Assembly (NCBI GenBank): GCA_002343425.1
Contig: DDSO01000042.1
Location: 1 to 12,466, forward strand
Direction of reading: 5' to 3'
Origin: Brevundimonas sp. UBA2388
GTDB taxonomy: Bacteria > Pseudomonadota > Alphaproteobacteria > Caulobacterales > Caulobacteraceae
DNA: 12,466 nucleotides
A program made the translations under genes and the position numbers. Within the stretch, counting starts at the first letter, position 1; every line of letters begins with the position of its first letter. The notes under the pieces are model-generated. The model had not been told where the DNA came from. It ran no database searches and saw only the letters and a program-made list of their open reading frames with translations. Shown here in pieces: positions 1 through 7,333 of this stretch.

Positions 1-787
1 CGCCCAGCCGCCGCTCTACAAAGTGTCCAAGGGCAAGCAGTCCCGCTACCTCAAGGACCAGTCCGAGATGGACGCCTACCTCATCGAGGAGGGCTCCACG
101 GAGGCCGAGCTGGACCTGCCGTCCGGCGAACGCCGCACCGGCTTTGACCTGCAGTCCCTTGTGCGCGAGGCCAAGGCCTTCAAGGCCGGCGTCGATCGCC
201 TGTCGCAGCGCGCCCCCGCCTTCGCCATCGAGCAGTCCGCGCTGGCGGGCCTGTTCGACGAGGACGCCGCCGATCCGTCCAAGGCCGCCACCCGCCTCAA
301 CCTCTACGCCGAGGAAGGCGACGGCAACTGGTCCGGTTCACCGGGCGCGCAGGGGGCTGTGGCCTTCGAACGCGTGCGCCGTGCCGTCACCGAACGCATC
401 GTGCTGGAAGAGGCGTTGATCCGTTCGCTCGACGCCCGTCGTCTGGCCGAACGCTCGGTCGCCTTCGAGGGTCTGTTCGACAAGCCGGCCGTCTTCCGCC
501 GCAAGGACAAGGCCGTGACCATCCGCGGTCCGCTCGACCTGCTCGAGGCGGTGCTGGACGCGGGCAAGAAGGGCCTCGCCATCCAGCGCTACAAGGGTCT
601 GGGCGAGATGAACCCGGAACAGCTCTGGGAAACCACCCTCGACGTCAACGCCCGCACCCTGCTGAAGGTGCAGGTCGAGCATCAGGAAGACGCGTCCGAC
701 CTGTTCGCCAAGCTGATGGGCGACGTGGTCGAGCCGCGCCGCGAGTTCATCCAGGCCAATGCGCTGGATGCGGCGGTCGACGCCTGA
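1..787 (+). CDS. gyrB: DNA gyrase subunit B, C-terminal part (5' end outside the window)
   Basis: This is the ATPase/Toprim subunit of DNA gyrase, which with GyrA introduces negative supercoils. Only about the last 261 residues are visible. The reading frame is open from base 2 and begins with [13 protein letters not shown], the segment that follows the Toprim DxD region in GyrB. A charged and helical stretch follows, then the conserved C-terminal signature [18 protein letters not shown] about 65 residues before the end, and [13 protein letters not shown] just before the TGA at 785-787. The PRREFI..NAL ending favours GyrB over ParE of topoisomerase IV. The ATPase domain and most of Toprim lie upstream of the window. 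The stop codon is only 3 bp from the stop of the convergent gene at 791-1240, and no terminator hairpin is visible between them. Confidence 0.96.
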   Translation, partial: AQPPLYKVSKGKQSRYLKDQSEMDAYLIEEGSTEAELDLPSGERRTGFDLQSLVREAKAFKAGVDRLSQRAPAFAIEQSALAGLFDEDAADPSKAATRLNLYAEEGDGNWSGSPGAQGAVAFERVRRAVTERIVLEEALIRSLDARRLAERSVAFEGLFDKPAVFRRKDKAVTIRGPLDLLEAVLDAGKKGLAIQRYKGLGEMNPEQLWETTLDVNARTLLKVQVEHQEDASDLFAKLMGDVVEPRREFIQANALDAAVDA

Positions 788-790
788 CGA

Positions 791-1240
791 TCAGGCCGAG
801 GGAGCCCTCGCCTCGACAAAGGCGCTGATCGCCGGCCAGTGGGGCGGATTGGCCCGGACGCCGTCGCAGGCGATCTCCTTGAGGATACCCGGGATGGTGC
901 CGTCCCGGGCGTTCACCCAGTCGCTCTCGTCCGGATACCGGCCCATTTCCTCGCCGTCGGTGCCGTACTCGATCGACAGGGTGCTGCGCCACTGGTTCGG
1001 TCCGCAGCGGAATTCATAGGTATCGACGGTGTGGCTCAGGTCCCCGGCCTCACCCCGCAGCGGAACGATGGCCAGCAGGACGCGGGTGATGTCGCCGTCC
1101 ACCACAATGCTGTCGACGTCGGCCATATAGGCCGAGTTGGCGCTGCGCGAGAACGCGTGCCAGGTTTCCGCCGCCGCCGCCGCCGCCGCCGGGGCCGCGC
1201 ACAGCCCCAGAACGATCAGTCCACCCAATAGATGTTTCAC
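791..1240 (-). CDS. Small secreted protein of unknown function (149 aa)
   Basis: I do not recognise a named function. The protein starts with GTG (1238-1240), preceded by a good Shine-Dalgarno run GGGGAG about 7 nt upstream, which supports this start. Residues 1-22 form a signal peptide (MKHLLGGLIVLGLCAAPA followed by an alanine run), so the product is probably exported to the periplasm. The mature part begins near ETWHAFSRS. It is about 125 residues, rich in predicted beta strands, and has two cysteines (in EFRCGPNQW and EIACDGVRA) that could form a disulfide. The general pattern (signal peptide, W..y.sr....ayvD..si, one mid and one late Cys) resembles surface-adhesin-E-like small periplasmic proteins; this is inference from memory of that pattern. 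The alanine run is encoded by a trinucleotide microsatellite. Confidence 0.8.
   Translation of the reverse strand: MKHLLGGLIVLGLCAAPAAAAAAAETWHAFSRSANSAYMADVDSIVVDGDITRVLLAIVPLRGEAGDLSHTVDTYEFRCGPNQWRSTLSIEYGTDGEEMGRYPDESDWVNARDGTIPGILKEIACDGVRANPPHWPAISAFVEARAPSA
1168..1191. repeat. (CCG)8 trinucleotide microsatellite inside a signal peptide
   Basis: Eight perfect tandem CCG units lie here. Read on the minus strand they encode the poly-alanine run (A-P-A7) at the end of the signal peptide of the 791-1240 gene. Length change by replication slippage would stay in frame and would lengthen or shorten the run next to the signal-peptidase site. Confidence 0.85.
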
Positions 1241-1303
1241 GATGATCTCCCCGGATCCCCCACAGCTATGATGCCCCGCTGAACGCCTTTGGCAAGGGCG
1301 CAG

Positions 1304-2473
1304 TCAGGCCGCCCGACGAAGTCCCGCCTGTGTCGCCAGCAGCGGCTCCAGCAGCCATTGCGCCAGATGTCGCACCACGGGCACGGCGACCCCGTCTCCC
1401 GTCAGATGACAGGCCGCGCTGTAGGAGCCGGGCAAACGGTAGCTGTCGGGCAGGCCCATCAGCCGCGCCGTCTCCCGCGCCGACATCAGACGGGATCGGA
1501 CCCGCCCGCCTTCGACCACCAGCAGGGTCTGGCGGCTCGATCCGCCGCCCGGGGTCCGCAGGCAGCCGGCGATGTCGAACCGCACCTCGGCGCGCTGGAA
1601 CCGCCCGCCCGCAGCGTCCCGCCGCGTTCGGCGGTACAGCCCCCCGACGCATTGCTCGCCCGTTCTGCGCGCGCCCTCCACCTTGGCCAGGTTCTTTGGC
1701 GACATCAGCGCCAGCAGCCGGTTCGTCTCCGCCGCCGAATGCCAGCGAACGTCCGACGGTTCGGCCTCGATCACCGAAGCCAGACTCGCGTTTGAAACGC
1801 CCGGCTCCGGCAGCCGCCACCAGACCATCCGGCCCTGCAACTCACCTGGCAGACGTTCCACCGCCCGGCGCAGGGCCGGCGGATGAAACGGCCCGTCAGC
1901 CATGGGCGCCGTCAGGGCCGGGTCCGGGGCCGCATCCTCGCGCACGCCTATCACGAACAGCCGCGGCCGGGACTGCGGTACGAAACGGTCGGCATTGATG
2001 ACCAGCGCCCCGCAGCGATAGCCGGCGTCTGCGTAGGTCCGGCAGATGACCTCGAAATCCTGCCCGCCATGCGAGGTCAGGGTTCCGCAGACATTCTCCA
2101 CGGCTACGATCCGCGGGGCCCGACCCTCTGCAGCCAGCGATCGGGCCAGACCCCAGAAGTCGTGAAACGTCCCTGACCGCTTGCCGCCCAGACCCGCGCC
2201 GACGCCCGCCAGCGACAGGTCCTGGCAGGGAAACGAGCCCCACATCAGGTCCGCCTTTCCGGGAAGGTCGGCGGCGGTCAGGCCCGCGATGTCGCCGACC
2301 CTCAGCGCCGCATCGCCCCAGTTGGCGCGATAGGCCGCGGCCTTGGCCGGATCGAAGTCATTGGCGAACAGGCAGCGCCAGTCTTCGCCAAGTCCGGCGC
2401 GCACCATGCCGCCGCCGGCGAAGAACTCGTAATAGCCCCCCGGCGCGGACTCTCTGACGGACGATTCGGCCAT
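1304..2473 (-). CDS. DNA (cytosine-5-)-methyltransferase, Dcm-like, orphan
   Basis: This enzyme transfers a methyl group from S-adenosylmethionine to C5 of cytosine in a specific DNA site. Taking the ATG at 2473 gives 389 aa with the family motifs in canonical order. Motif I is YEFFAGGGMV (15-24, SAM binding). Motif IV is GSFPCQDLSLAG with catalytic Cys83. Motif VI is VENV (125-128). Motif VIII is QSRPRLFVIGV (167-177). Motif IX is RLMSARETARLMGLP (328-342), and motif X is GDGVAVPVVRHLA (359-371). About 150 residues between VIII and IX form the target-recognition region, which includes LRTPGGGSSRQT; I cannot assign specificity. The frame stays open up to a GTG at 2587, but that start would overlap the divergent kinase and adds 38 residues before motif I with no family counterpart, so I prefer 2473. 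No restriction endonuclease or Vsr gene is adjacent, which suggests a solitary methylase. Confidence 0.93.
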   Translation of the reverse strand: MAESSVRESAPGGYYEFFAGGGMVRAGLGEDWRCLFANDFDPAKAAAYRANWGDAALRVGDIAGLTAADLPGKADLMWGSFPCQDLSLAGVGAGLGGKRSGTFHDFWGLARSLAAEGRAPRIVAVENVCGTLTSHGGQDFEVICRTYADAGYRCGALVINADRFVPQSRPRLFVIGVREDAAPDPALTAPMADGPFHPPALRRAVERLPGELQGRMVWWRLPEPGVSNASLASVIEAEPSDVRWHSAAETNRLLALMSPKNLAKVEGARRTGEQCVGGLYRRTRRDAAGGRFQRAEVRFDIAGCLRTPGGGSSRQTLLVVEGGRVRSRLMSARETARLMGLPDSYRLPGSYSAACHLTGDGVAVPVVRHLAQWLLEPLLATQAGLRRAA

Positions 2474-2596
2474 TCCGGAACGCTGACCCGGCAGGGGGCG
2501 GAAGTCCACAGACGGTCCGATCCCGGAAAAGTCTTGCGCCGCTAAAGCTTGTGAAAGGGTCGGCGTGTCATGAACGACGATCACCACGGAAACGAC
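2474..2596. promoter_or_regulatory. Divergent intergenic region between methyltransferase and kinase
   Basis: This 123-bp gap lies between the preferred start codons of two divergently transcribed genes, so it should hold both promoters. I could not pick out convincing -35/-10 pairs or a TTAA-N7-TTAA CtrA box by eye. The region is inferred from gene orientation only. Confidence 0.4.
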
Positions 2597-5116
2597 ATGC
2601 CTTCAGTGAAGTTTGTTCTCGTCGCCGTCCTGCTCTTCGTGCTCGCCATCGCCGGCGGCGCGGAGGCTGCGACGCAGTCCCGCGAGAGCCGGGTCGAGCT
2701 GGCGCAGCGTGTTGAGCAACGCGCCGCCGCCACCAGCTTTCCCGCGCTTGAGGCTTTCGGCGAGTCCGCCCTGGAGCACCCCGGCCGGGAGGGTCTCAAC
2801 CGGCTCTATCACGTCATGTGGATCACCCTGAACCAGGGCGATTTCGAGAGGGCCGAGGTCTGGAACAATCGCCTCGCCGCCGCCGCCCTGGACCGCCGGG
2901 ACGCGCGGTATCAGATGATCGCCCGGCTGAACGCCCTGACCATCCGCTACGACAGCGGCGACACGGCCGCCTCGGCCGAAATGGACCAGATCGGCCGCAC
3001 CACCACCGACTGGTTCGTCAAGGCGCACGCCATGCGCCTCAGCGCGCTCGCATTGATGGACAAGGATCGCATCGGCGAGGGGCTCCGGCTCCTGACCGAA
3101 GCCGACGCCGCCATTCCCGATGATGCCCCCTATGTCGACACAGCCCGGGCCGGACTTTGGGAGGTGACGGGTATCGGCCTGATGAAGTTGAACGACATCG
3201 AGGGCGCGACCACAGCCTTCCGTCGCTTCGAGATCGACTTCTCCAACCCCGCCTATCCCCGCCCCGATTTCGACGCCCTCTACAACCTGACACGCCTGTC
3301 GGTTCAGGTCGGTGATCAGGAACTGGCCAACCAGCTCTATGCCGCCCATCACCGGCTGTCCGTGCGAGCCGGGATGGAGAGCCTGATGGTCTATGACGCC
3401 AACCTGTGCGCCATGGTCGCGGACGGCGGCGGCGACTCGCGTGGCGTTCTCAACTGCCTGTCGCCCTATGGCGCCGATCTCGGCGCAGCCGACTTTCTGG
3501 CGCCGCAGATGCTGCCGTCACGCGCTCTCGCCTACGCCCGGACCGGCCAGCTCGGCCTCGCCCGCCGCGATCTGGCGGAGATCCGCCGCCGTGAGGCCGC
3601 CGGGCTGTTCCGCGAAGAGGGCTTTTCGGAAGTTCCCCGGGTCGAGGCCGCCCTGCTGTTCGCCGAGGGCCGGACGCGCGAAGCCTTCCAGCGACTGGAG
3701 GCCTATCACAAGGCCCAGGACATCCAGACCGCGCGCCGGTTCAGCGCCGGCATCGGCCAGGTCACGGGCGACATGCAGGAACAGCTGGCCGAACGCCGGC
3801 GGCAGCTCGAAACCGCGCGCACCAACACCCGGCTGCACGAGGACGTCATCAGCGCGCAGCGCTGGATCGTCGGCATAGCCGTGGTCTTCTTCCTCACGGC
3901 CGCCGGTCTGCTGGTCTGGCAGTGGCGTTCGGCCGGCCACCTGCGACTGGCCCGTCGCGCCGCCGAGGAAGCCAGCCGGTCCAAGAGCGACTTCCTCGCC
4001 AATATGAGCCACGAGATTCGCACGCCGCTGAACGGGGTGGTCGCCATGGCCGACGCCCTGGCCCGCAGCGATCTGGGCCCGCGCGAACGCGAGATGGTCG
4101 ATATCGTGCGGTCCTCCAGCGACACGCTGGAGCGCCTGCTCTCGGACATCCTCGACACCGCCAAGATCGAGTCCGGCCAGATCACGATCGAGCCGGCGCC
4201 GTTCCATCTGGCCAATGTCGTGCGCGAGACAGCCGCCCTGTGGCGACCCAAGGCCGAGGAAAAGGGCGTCGTCCTGGCGATCGAGATTCCGGCGGAGGCG
4301 GAGCGGCAGGTCTATGGCGATGTGGTGCGCATCCGCCAGATCGTGACCAATCTGGTCAGCAATGCGCTGAAATTCACTGCCCAGGGCGAGGTCCGGCTCA
4401 GCATCGAGGATGTTGCCGGGGACCGCGTTCGCTTCACCGTGACGGACACCGGTGTCGGCTTTGAACCGGATCAGAAGGCCCGCATCTTCGGCCGCTTCCA
4501 TCAGGCCGACGGCTCGATCACGCGCCGCTTCGGCGGCACCGGTCTGGGCCTGACCATCTCTCGCGAACTGGCCGAACTGATGGGCGGCGATCTGGACTGC
4601 GACAGCGAGCCCGGCGTCGGCTCCCGGTTCTGGTTCGAGACGCCGCTACCGCCGGCGGACGCTGCGCAGGCGGGCGAAACGCCCGTCCCCGCGAGTGGGT
4701 CCGACGCCGTTCCGCTGCGGATTCTGTTGGCCGACGATCACCCGGCCAACCGCAAGGTCATCGAGGTTCTGCTGTCGGGCGCCAGCGCCGATCTCGTCTG
4801 CGTGGCGGATGGCAGCGAGGCGCTGGAGACCTACCGGGGCGGCGGCTTCGATCTGGTCCTCATGGACATGCAGATGCCGGTGATGGACGGCCTGACCGCC
4901 ACCGCCGAAATCCGCGCGTACGAGATGCAGCGCGGCTGGAGCCGCACGCCGGTCCTGATGCTGACCGCCAACGCCATGCCCGAGCATATCGAGGCCGGAC
5001 GCAAGGCCGGCGCCGACGGACACCTGGCCAAGCCCGTGACCATGGCGACCCTGTTCGCGGGGATAGAGCAGGTGCTGGCGGGCGCAGCGCAGGATCAGAG
5101 CGCGGAAGCGGCCTGA
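2597..5116 (+). CDS. Membrane hybrid sensor histidine kinase/response regulator with a TPR-like sensor region
   Basis: Positions are for the 839-aa form. An export signal (1-24, MPSVKFVLVAVLLFVLAIAGG...AEA) is followed by about 370 residues of helical, TPR-like repeats, presumably a periplasmic sensor. A coiled-coil stretch follows (about 391-415), then one membrane segment (about 424-442, WIVGIAVVFFLTAAGLLVWQW). The HisKA box is FLANMSHEIRTPLNG with phospho-acceptor His472. The HATPase domain shows the N box with Asn589, DTGVGF (617-622) and GGTGLGL (646-652). A C-terminal receiver domain has acidic pair Asp713/Asp714, phospho-acceptor Asp757 in LVLMDMQMP, Thr790 and Lys812, so all catalytic residues are present. 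An in-frame ATG at 2570 is possible but adds an acidic MNDDHHGND before the signal peptide. The ATG at 2597 gives a normal signal peptide and has GGA 6 nt upstream. No separate response regulator is adjacent, so the phosphorelay partner is unknown. Confidence 0.93.
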   Translation: MPSVKFVLVAVLLFVLAIAGGAEAATQSRESRVELAQRVEQRAAATSFPALEAFGESALEHPGREGLNRLYHVMWITLNQGDFERAEVWNNRLAAAALDRRDARYQMIARLNALTIRYDSGDTAASAEMDQIGRTTTDWFVKAHAMRLSALALMDKDRIGEGLRLLTEADAAIPDDAPYVDTARAGLWEVTGIGLMKLNDIEGATTAFRRFEIDFSNPAYPRPDFDALYNLTRLSVQVGDQELANQLYAAHHRLSVRAGMESLMVYDANLCAMVADGGGDSRGVLNCLSPYGADLGAADFLAPQMLPSRALAYARTGQLGLARRDLAEIRRREAAGLFREEGFSEVPRVEAALLFAEGRTREAFQRLEAYHKAQDIQTARRFSAGIGQVTGDMQEQLAERRRQLETARTNTRLHEDVISAQRWIVGIAVVFFLTAAGLLVWQWRSAGHLRLARRAAEEASRSKSDFLANMSHEIRTPLNGVVAMADALARSDLGPREREMVDIVRSSSDTLERLLSDILDTAKIESGQITIEPAPFHLANVVRETAALWRPKAEEKGVVLAIEIPAEAERQVYGDVVRIRQIVTNLVSNALKFTAQGEVRLSIEDVAGDRVRFTVTDTGVGFEPDQKARIFGRFHQADGSITRRFGGTGLGLTISRELAELMGGDLDCDSEPGVGSRFWFETPLPPADAAQAGETPVPASGSDAVPLRILLADDHPANRKVIEVLLSGASADLVCVADGSEALETYRGGGFDLVLMDMQMPVMDGLTATAEIRAYEMQRGWSRTPVLMLTANAMPEHIEAGRKAGADGHLAKPVTMATLFAGIEQVLAGAAQDQSAEAA

Positions 5117-5357
5117 CCACTGGCGGCCCGCTCAATGCGGATACCGCTTGCGCCCGGCCCGGCGTCCCGGACGGCGGTCTGAATCTCTGGAAGAAAATGG
5201 CGCGCCGCCGTGGATGATACCGAGAACTATTGCGCCCTTGTCGCGGTGGTCAGCTAGCCAGACCCGCTTCGCCCGGAATCGGACGCGCTCAAGGTCTGCG
5301 ATGGGTGGTGAGCGGACTCGGACCGCTGAGCGTGGTCCCGATAGGTAATGCAAAAGA
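5117..5357. other. Convergent gap between kinase and antiporter, no intact gene
   Basis: This 241-bp stretch lies between the 3' ends of two convergent genes. It contains repeat copy A and a short perfect stem-loop (arms 5311-5315 and 5323-5327, loop of 7) that looks like an isolated tRNA T-arm on the minus strand. A minus-strand frame runs through it without a stop into the antiporter's alternate frame, but only the piece around copy A has protein-like character. I see no clear Rho-independent terminator. Confidence 0.5.
5202..5230 (-). repeat. Imperfect direct repeat, copy A
   Basis: This 29-bp segment matches 6795-6823 at 26 of 29 positions, in the same orientation. The core shared by both copies is CCGTGGATGAT on the plus strand, and both end in GAGAACTAT. 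Read on the minus strand both copies encode a similar peptide (IVLGIIHGGA here, IVLSIIHGGA in copy B). Two of the three differences fall together in one codon (Gly versus Ser) and the third is silent. Similarity fades over the next 20 bp or so. The copy sits in the 241-bp gap between the kinase stop and the antiporter stop. It may be a dispersed intergenic element or the relic of a small gene; the peptide is loosely reminiscent of the end of RelE/ParE toxins. Confidence 0.6.
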
Positions 5358-6587
5358 TCAGGAAACCGAGCGGGCCGCCGACTGCAGATTGACCCCGGGC
5401 TCGTCCCCCTGCACCCCAAGTTTTTTGGCCACCCACGCCAACGTCGGCCCCTGCAACAGACTCGAGACGATGACCACGAAGAATACGATGTTGAAGATGG
5501 TCTGGGACCCCGGAACCCCCGCCACGATAGGGAAGGTGGCCAGCACGATAGGGACCGCACCACGCAAACCGGCCCATGAGACGAACAGCTTGGCCCGCCA
5601 GTCGAATACCCGGAACGGCGCCAAGCAGATGAACACGCTCAGGGGGCGCGCCACCAGCATCAGCACCGCTGTCACGGCGAGGCCGGGACCCACCACACTG
5701 GGCAACTGGGTCGGATAGACCAGCAGTCCCAGCGTCAGGAACATGACCACTTGGGCCAGCCAAGCCAAGCCGTCCTGGAACAGCGAAATGGTGCGTCTCG
5801 CTGTATAGTCGCGGTTGCCCGCCATGAGGCCGGCCAGATAGGCCGCTAGAAAGCCGTTGCCGCCGACCACCGCCGCGAACCCGTAGCTGAACAGGGCTGC
5901 GCCGATGGACACCACAAGCGACAGGCCACTGCCGCGCAGCCGCATGCGCTTTATGAAGCTGGGCAGCAGAAATCCGACACCAATCCCCACTACGGCTCCG
6001 ACGCCCATCTGCATCAGGAACGACGGGGCGAACGGCAGAAGCGAGGCTTGGGGCGTCGCCACCAGCACGAGCGCGACCCCGACAAGGAAGATGGCCATCG
6101 GATCGTTCGAGCCGGACTCCAGCTCGATCAGGCCGGTCAGGTCCTTCCTCAGCGCCCCACCCTGCCCACGAAGAATGGAGAAGACTGCGGCGGCGTCTGT
6201 AGAGGCGATGACGGCCCCCAGCAGGAACCCTTGAACGGGCGTGAAGTCCAGCAGCAGCACCGCGGCCACGCTGATGATCCCGGCGCTTATCATCACCCCG
6301 ACGGTGGACAGGACAAGGGCCGGGGCCACTATGGGGCGCACCAGCTTCCAGTCGGTGTCCAGGCCGCCCGAGAAGAGGATGAAGATCAGGCACGCCACGC
6401 CGATGGTTTGGGCCAAGGCGTAATCCGAAAATACGATGCCGAACGGGCCGTCCGATCCGGCGATCATGCCCAAGGCCAGAAAGCCGATCATGGCCGGCAA
6501 TCCGAAACGGCTGGACAGGCTGCCAGCCAACACCGTGGACAGCAAAAGGACTGCGACGATCAGGAAGGCATAATCGACTGGATTCAT
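5358..6587 (-). CDS. CPA1/NhaP2-type cation (K+ or Na+)/proton antiporter, membrane domain only
   Basis: This is an inner-membrane monovalent cation/proton antiporter of the CPA1 (NhaP/NhaP2, CvrA-like) group. The 409-aa product has about 12 hydrophobic segments. It shows the family's ion-path motifs STDAAAVFS (129-137) and ESGSNDP (157-163), plus SWAGLRGAVPI (337-347). The ATG at 6587 opens directly into the first helix and is preceded by AAGAAGAGGG, a purine-rich though closely spaced ribosome site. A TTG at 6638 would add 17 residues unlike the family and is less likely. NhaP2 proteins usually run to about 570-600 aa, with a cytoplasmic RCK_C (TrkA-C) domain and a further C-terminal domain. 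This one stops about 20 residues after the last helix with GVNLQSAARSVS, so it is either truncated or a short variant. Substrate cannot be decided from sequence. Confidence 0.9.
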   Translation of the reverse strand: MNPVDYAFLIVAVLLLSTVLAGSLSSRFGLPAMIGFLALGMIAGSDGPFGIVFSDYALAQTIGVACLIFILFSGGLDTDWKLVRPIVAPALVLSTVGVMISAGIISVAAVLLLDFTPVQGFLLGAVIASTDAAAVFSILRGQGGALRKDLTGLIELESGSNDPMAIFLVGVALVLVATPQASLLPFAPSFLMQMGVGAVVGIGVGFLLPSFIKRMRLRGSGLSLVVSIGAALFSYGFAAVVGGNGFLAAYLAGLMAGNRDYTARRTISLFQDGLAWLAQVVMFLTLGLLVYPTQLPSVVGPGLAVTAVLMLVARPLSVFICLAPFRVFDWRAKLFVSWAGLRGAVPIVLATFPIVAGVPGSQTIFNIVFFVVIVSSLLQGPTLAWVAKKLGVQGDEPGVNLQSAARSVS

Positions 6588-6693
6588 CCCTCTTCTTGAA
6601 CCGGACCACACGTCCGATGACAAGGGCGCGCAGGTCAACTGACAAGGCCAGTCTACCCGAGGCGTTCAAGCCACAAGGTGTCGGGTTAGACTT

Positions 6694-6713
6694 CCGCTTC
6701 GGGTCGAAAGTGG
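6694..6713. repeat. Imperfect inverted repeat (possible extragenic hairpin)
   Basis: The arms CCGCTTCG and CGAAAGTGG pair with one bulge and one G-T type mismatch around a 3-nt loop. The hairpin sits about 110 bp upstream of the antiporter start. It has no T-tract, so it is unlikely to be a terminator. It may be part of a dispersed intergenic sequence. Confidence 0.3.
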
Positions 6714-6794
6714 TCCTTGGCATCCTGGCGCAAAGCGGACCTTAGAAAGCGGGCGTTGTCGACCCACCGGGGCATGGCGCGTGACGTCGTACGT

Positions 6795-6823
6795 GCGCCA
6801 CCGTGGATGATGCTGAGAACTAT
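6795..6823 (-). repeat. Imperfect direct repeat, copy B
   Basis: This is the second copy of the 29-bp repeat (26/29 identical to 5202-5230, same orientation, 1593 bp apart). The two copies bracket the antiporter gene. In the matching minus-strand frame the translation continues on both sides (SSWQRHSGLIVLSIIHGGARTT), flanked upstream by a TGA near 6926, so any gene here is at best a remnant. Confidence 0.6.
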
Positions 6824-6922
6824 CAGGCCACTGTGCCGCTGCCAGGATGAAAGGTCGGAAGGCTTGCTGTTCGGCAGGCAGCCAAGGGCATAGTTCGACG
6901 CGTTGCAAACCTTGGAGCAGGT

Positions 6923-7135
6923 TCACTCAGTCGCTGTGATCGGACGCAGGGTGAGTTCGAGACCGTCGATCATCTGACCATCCGGGCCTTGTTGCCCGAT
7001 CGAAAGTCGAGCTTCACCGCCACGGCGAAGGATCATGTTCGGTTCTTGAGGCTGGCTGCCTTCATCAAAGATGCTGACTTGTAGCGAAAGCTGGTCATTC
7101 CCATCGCCCTGAATTGGAGCCAAAGAGGCGTCCAT
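6923..7135 (-). CDS. Possible small protein or gene remnant (70 aa), unknown function
   Basis: A 70-codon minus-strand frame from the ATG at 7133-7135 has a protein-like composition: alternating hydrophobic and polar residues suited to beta strands (DQLSLQVSIFDEG, MILRRGGEARLSIG, DGLELTLRPI). No Shine-Dalgarno is visible before the ATG. Six codons upstream, in the same frame, a TGA (7154-7156) ends another open segment that begins MDRREFEELAAGARL at 7237. The two pieces could therefore be parts of one gene broken by a nonsense mutation, or unrelated short frames. I recognise no family. The short beta-rich end loosely recalls C-terminal pieces of periplasmic domains. Confidence 0.3.
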   Translation of the reverse strand: MDASLAPIQGDGNDQLSLQVSIFDEGSQPQEPNMILRRGGEARLSIGQQGPDGQMIDGLELTLRPITATE

Positions 7136-7333
7136 TTCGAACAGCCAGTCGAATCATGCACTGTCACCGACGCATTCGGCGCTCGGAAAGGGCAGTCGTG
7201 CACCGGCTGCCAGCTCCTCGAACTCTCTTCGATCCATTTCCAAGCAGCCTTCCGATGGGAGGCTCCGTTTGGGCAAGTTGAGGTTTCCCTGTTCGATGTC
7301 GGCGCGCGGCCCGGAATCGGCTAGCGTTAGCGG

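Larger units (their letters stand above)
6588..7333. other. 746-bp stretch between antiporter and pyrC with no confident gene
   Basis: On the minus strand upstream of the antiporter this holds, in order from low to high coordinates: an imperfect hairpin (arms 6694-6701 and 6705-6713, loop GGT) next to a second AAAGCGG-type segment near 6732; repeat copy B (6795-6823); and two short in-frame minus-strand open segments (7154-7237 and 6923-7135) separated by one TGA. The AAAGCGGAC/GGGTCGAAAG hairpin type resembles short dispersed extragenic sequences seen in proteobacteria; that is recollection, not a search. No convincing plus-strand gene exists here. The antiporter promoter and the pyrC promoter must both lie in this interval, but I could not identify them. 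Confidence 0.5.

Noticed and set aside
1304..2587. Methyltransferase starting at GTG 2587 (427 aa).
   Set aside because: It would overlap the kinase start and adds residues without family counterpart. The ATG at 2473 begins close to motif I as usual.
5290..5330. Minus-strand T-arm-like stem-loop (5-bp perfect stem, 7-nt loop TCCGAGT) suggesting a tRNA or a tRNA-derived attachment site.
   Set aside because: No matching acceptor, D-arm or anticodon arm could be found upstream, the loop lacks the usual TTC, and no integrase is present.
5132..5563. A 143-codon minus-strand frame considered as a RelE/ParE-type toxin gene.
   Set aside because: The first half is antiporter shadow. Only a short IVLGIIHGGA-like piece has protein character, and there is no start codon, ribosome site or antitoxin gene.
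5254..6723. A 489-codon minus-strand open frame over the antiporter.
   Set aside because: It is the out-of-frame shadow of the antiporter, rich in Arg, Gly and Pro, with no membrane segments, whereas the overlapping frame has clear family motifs.
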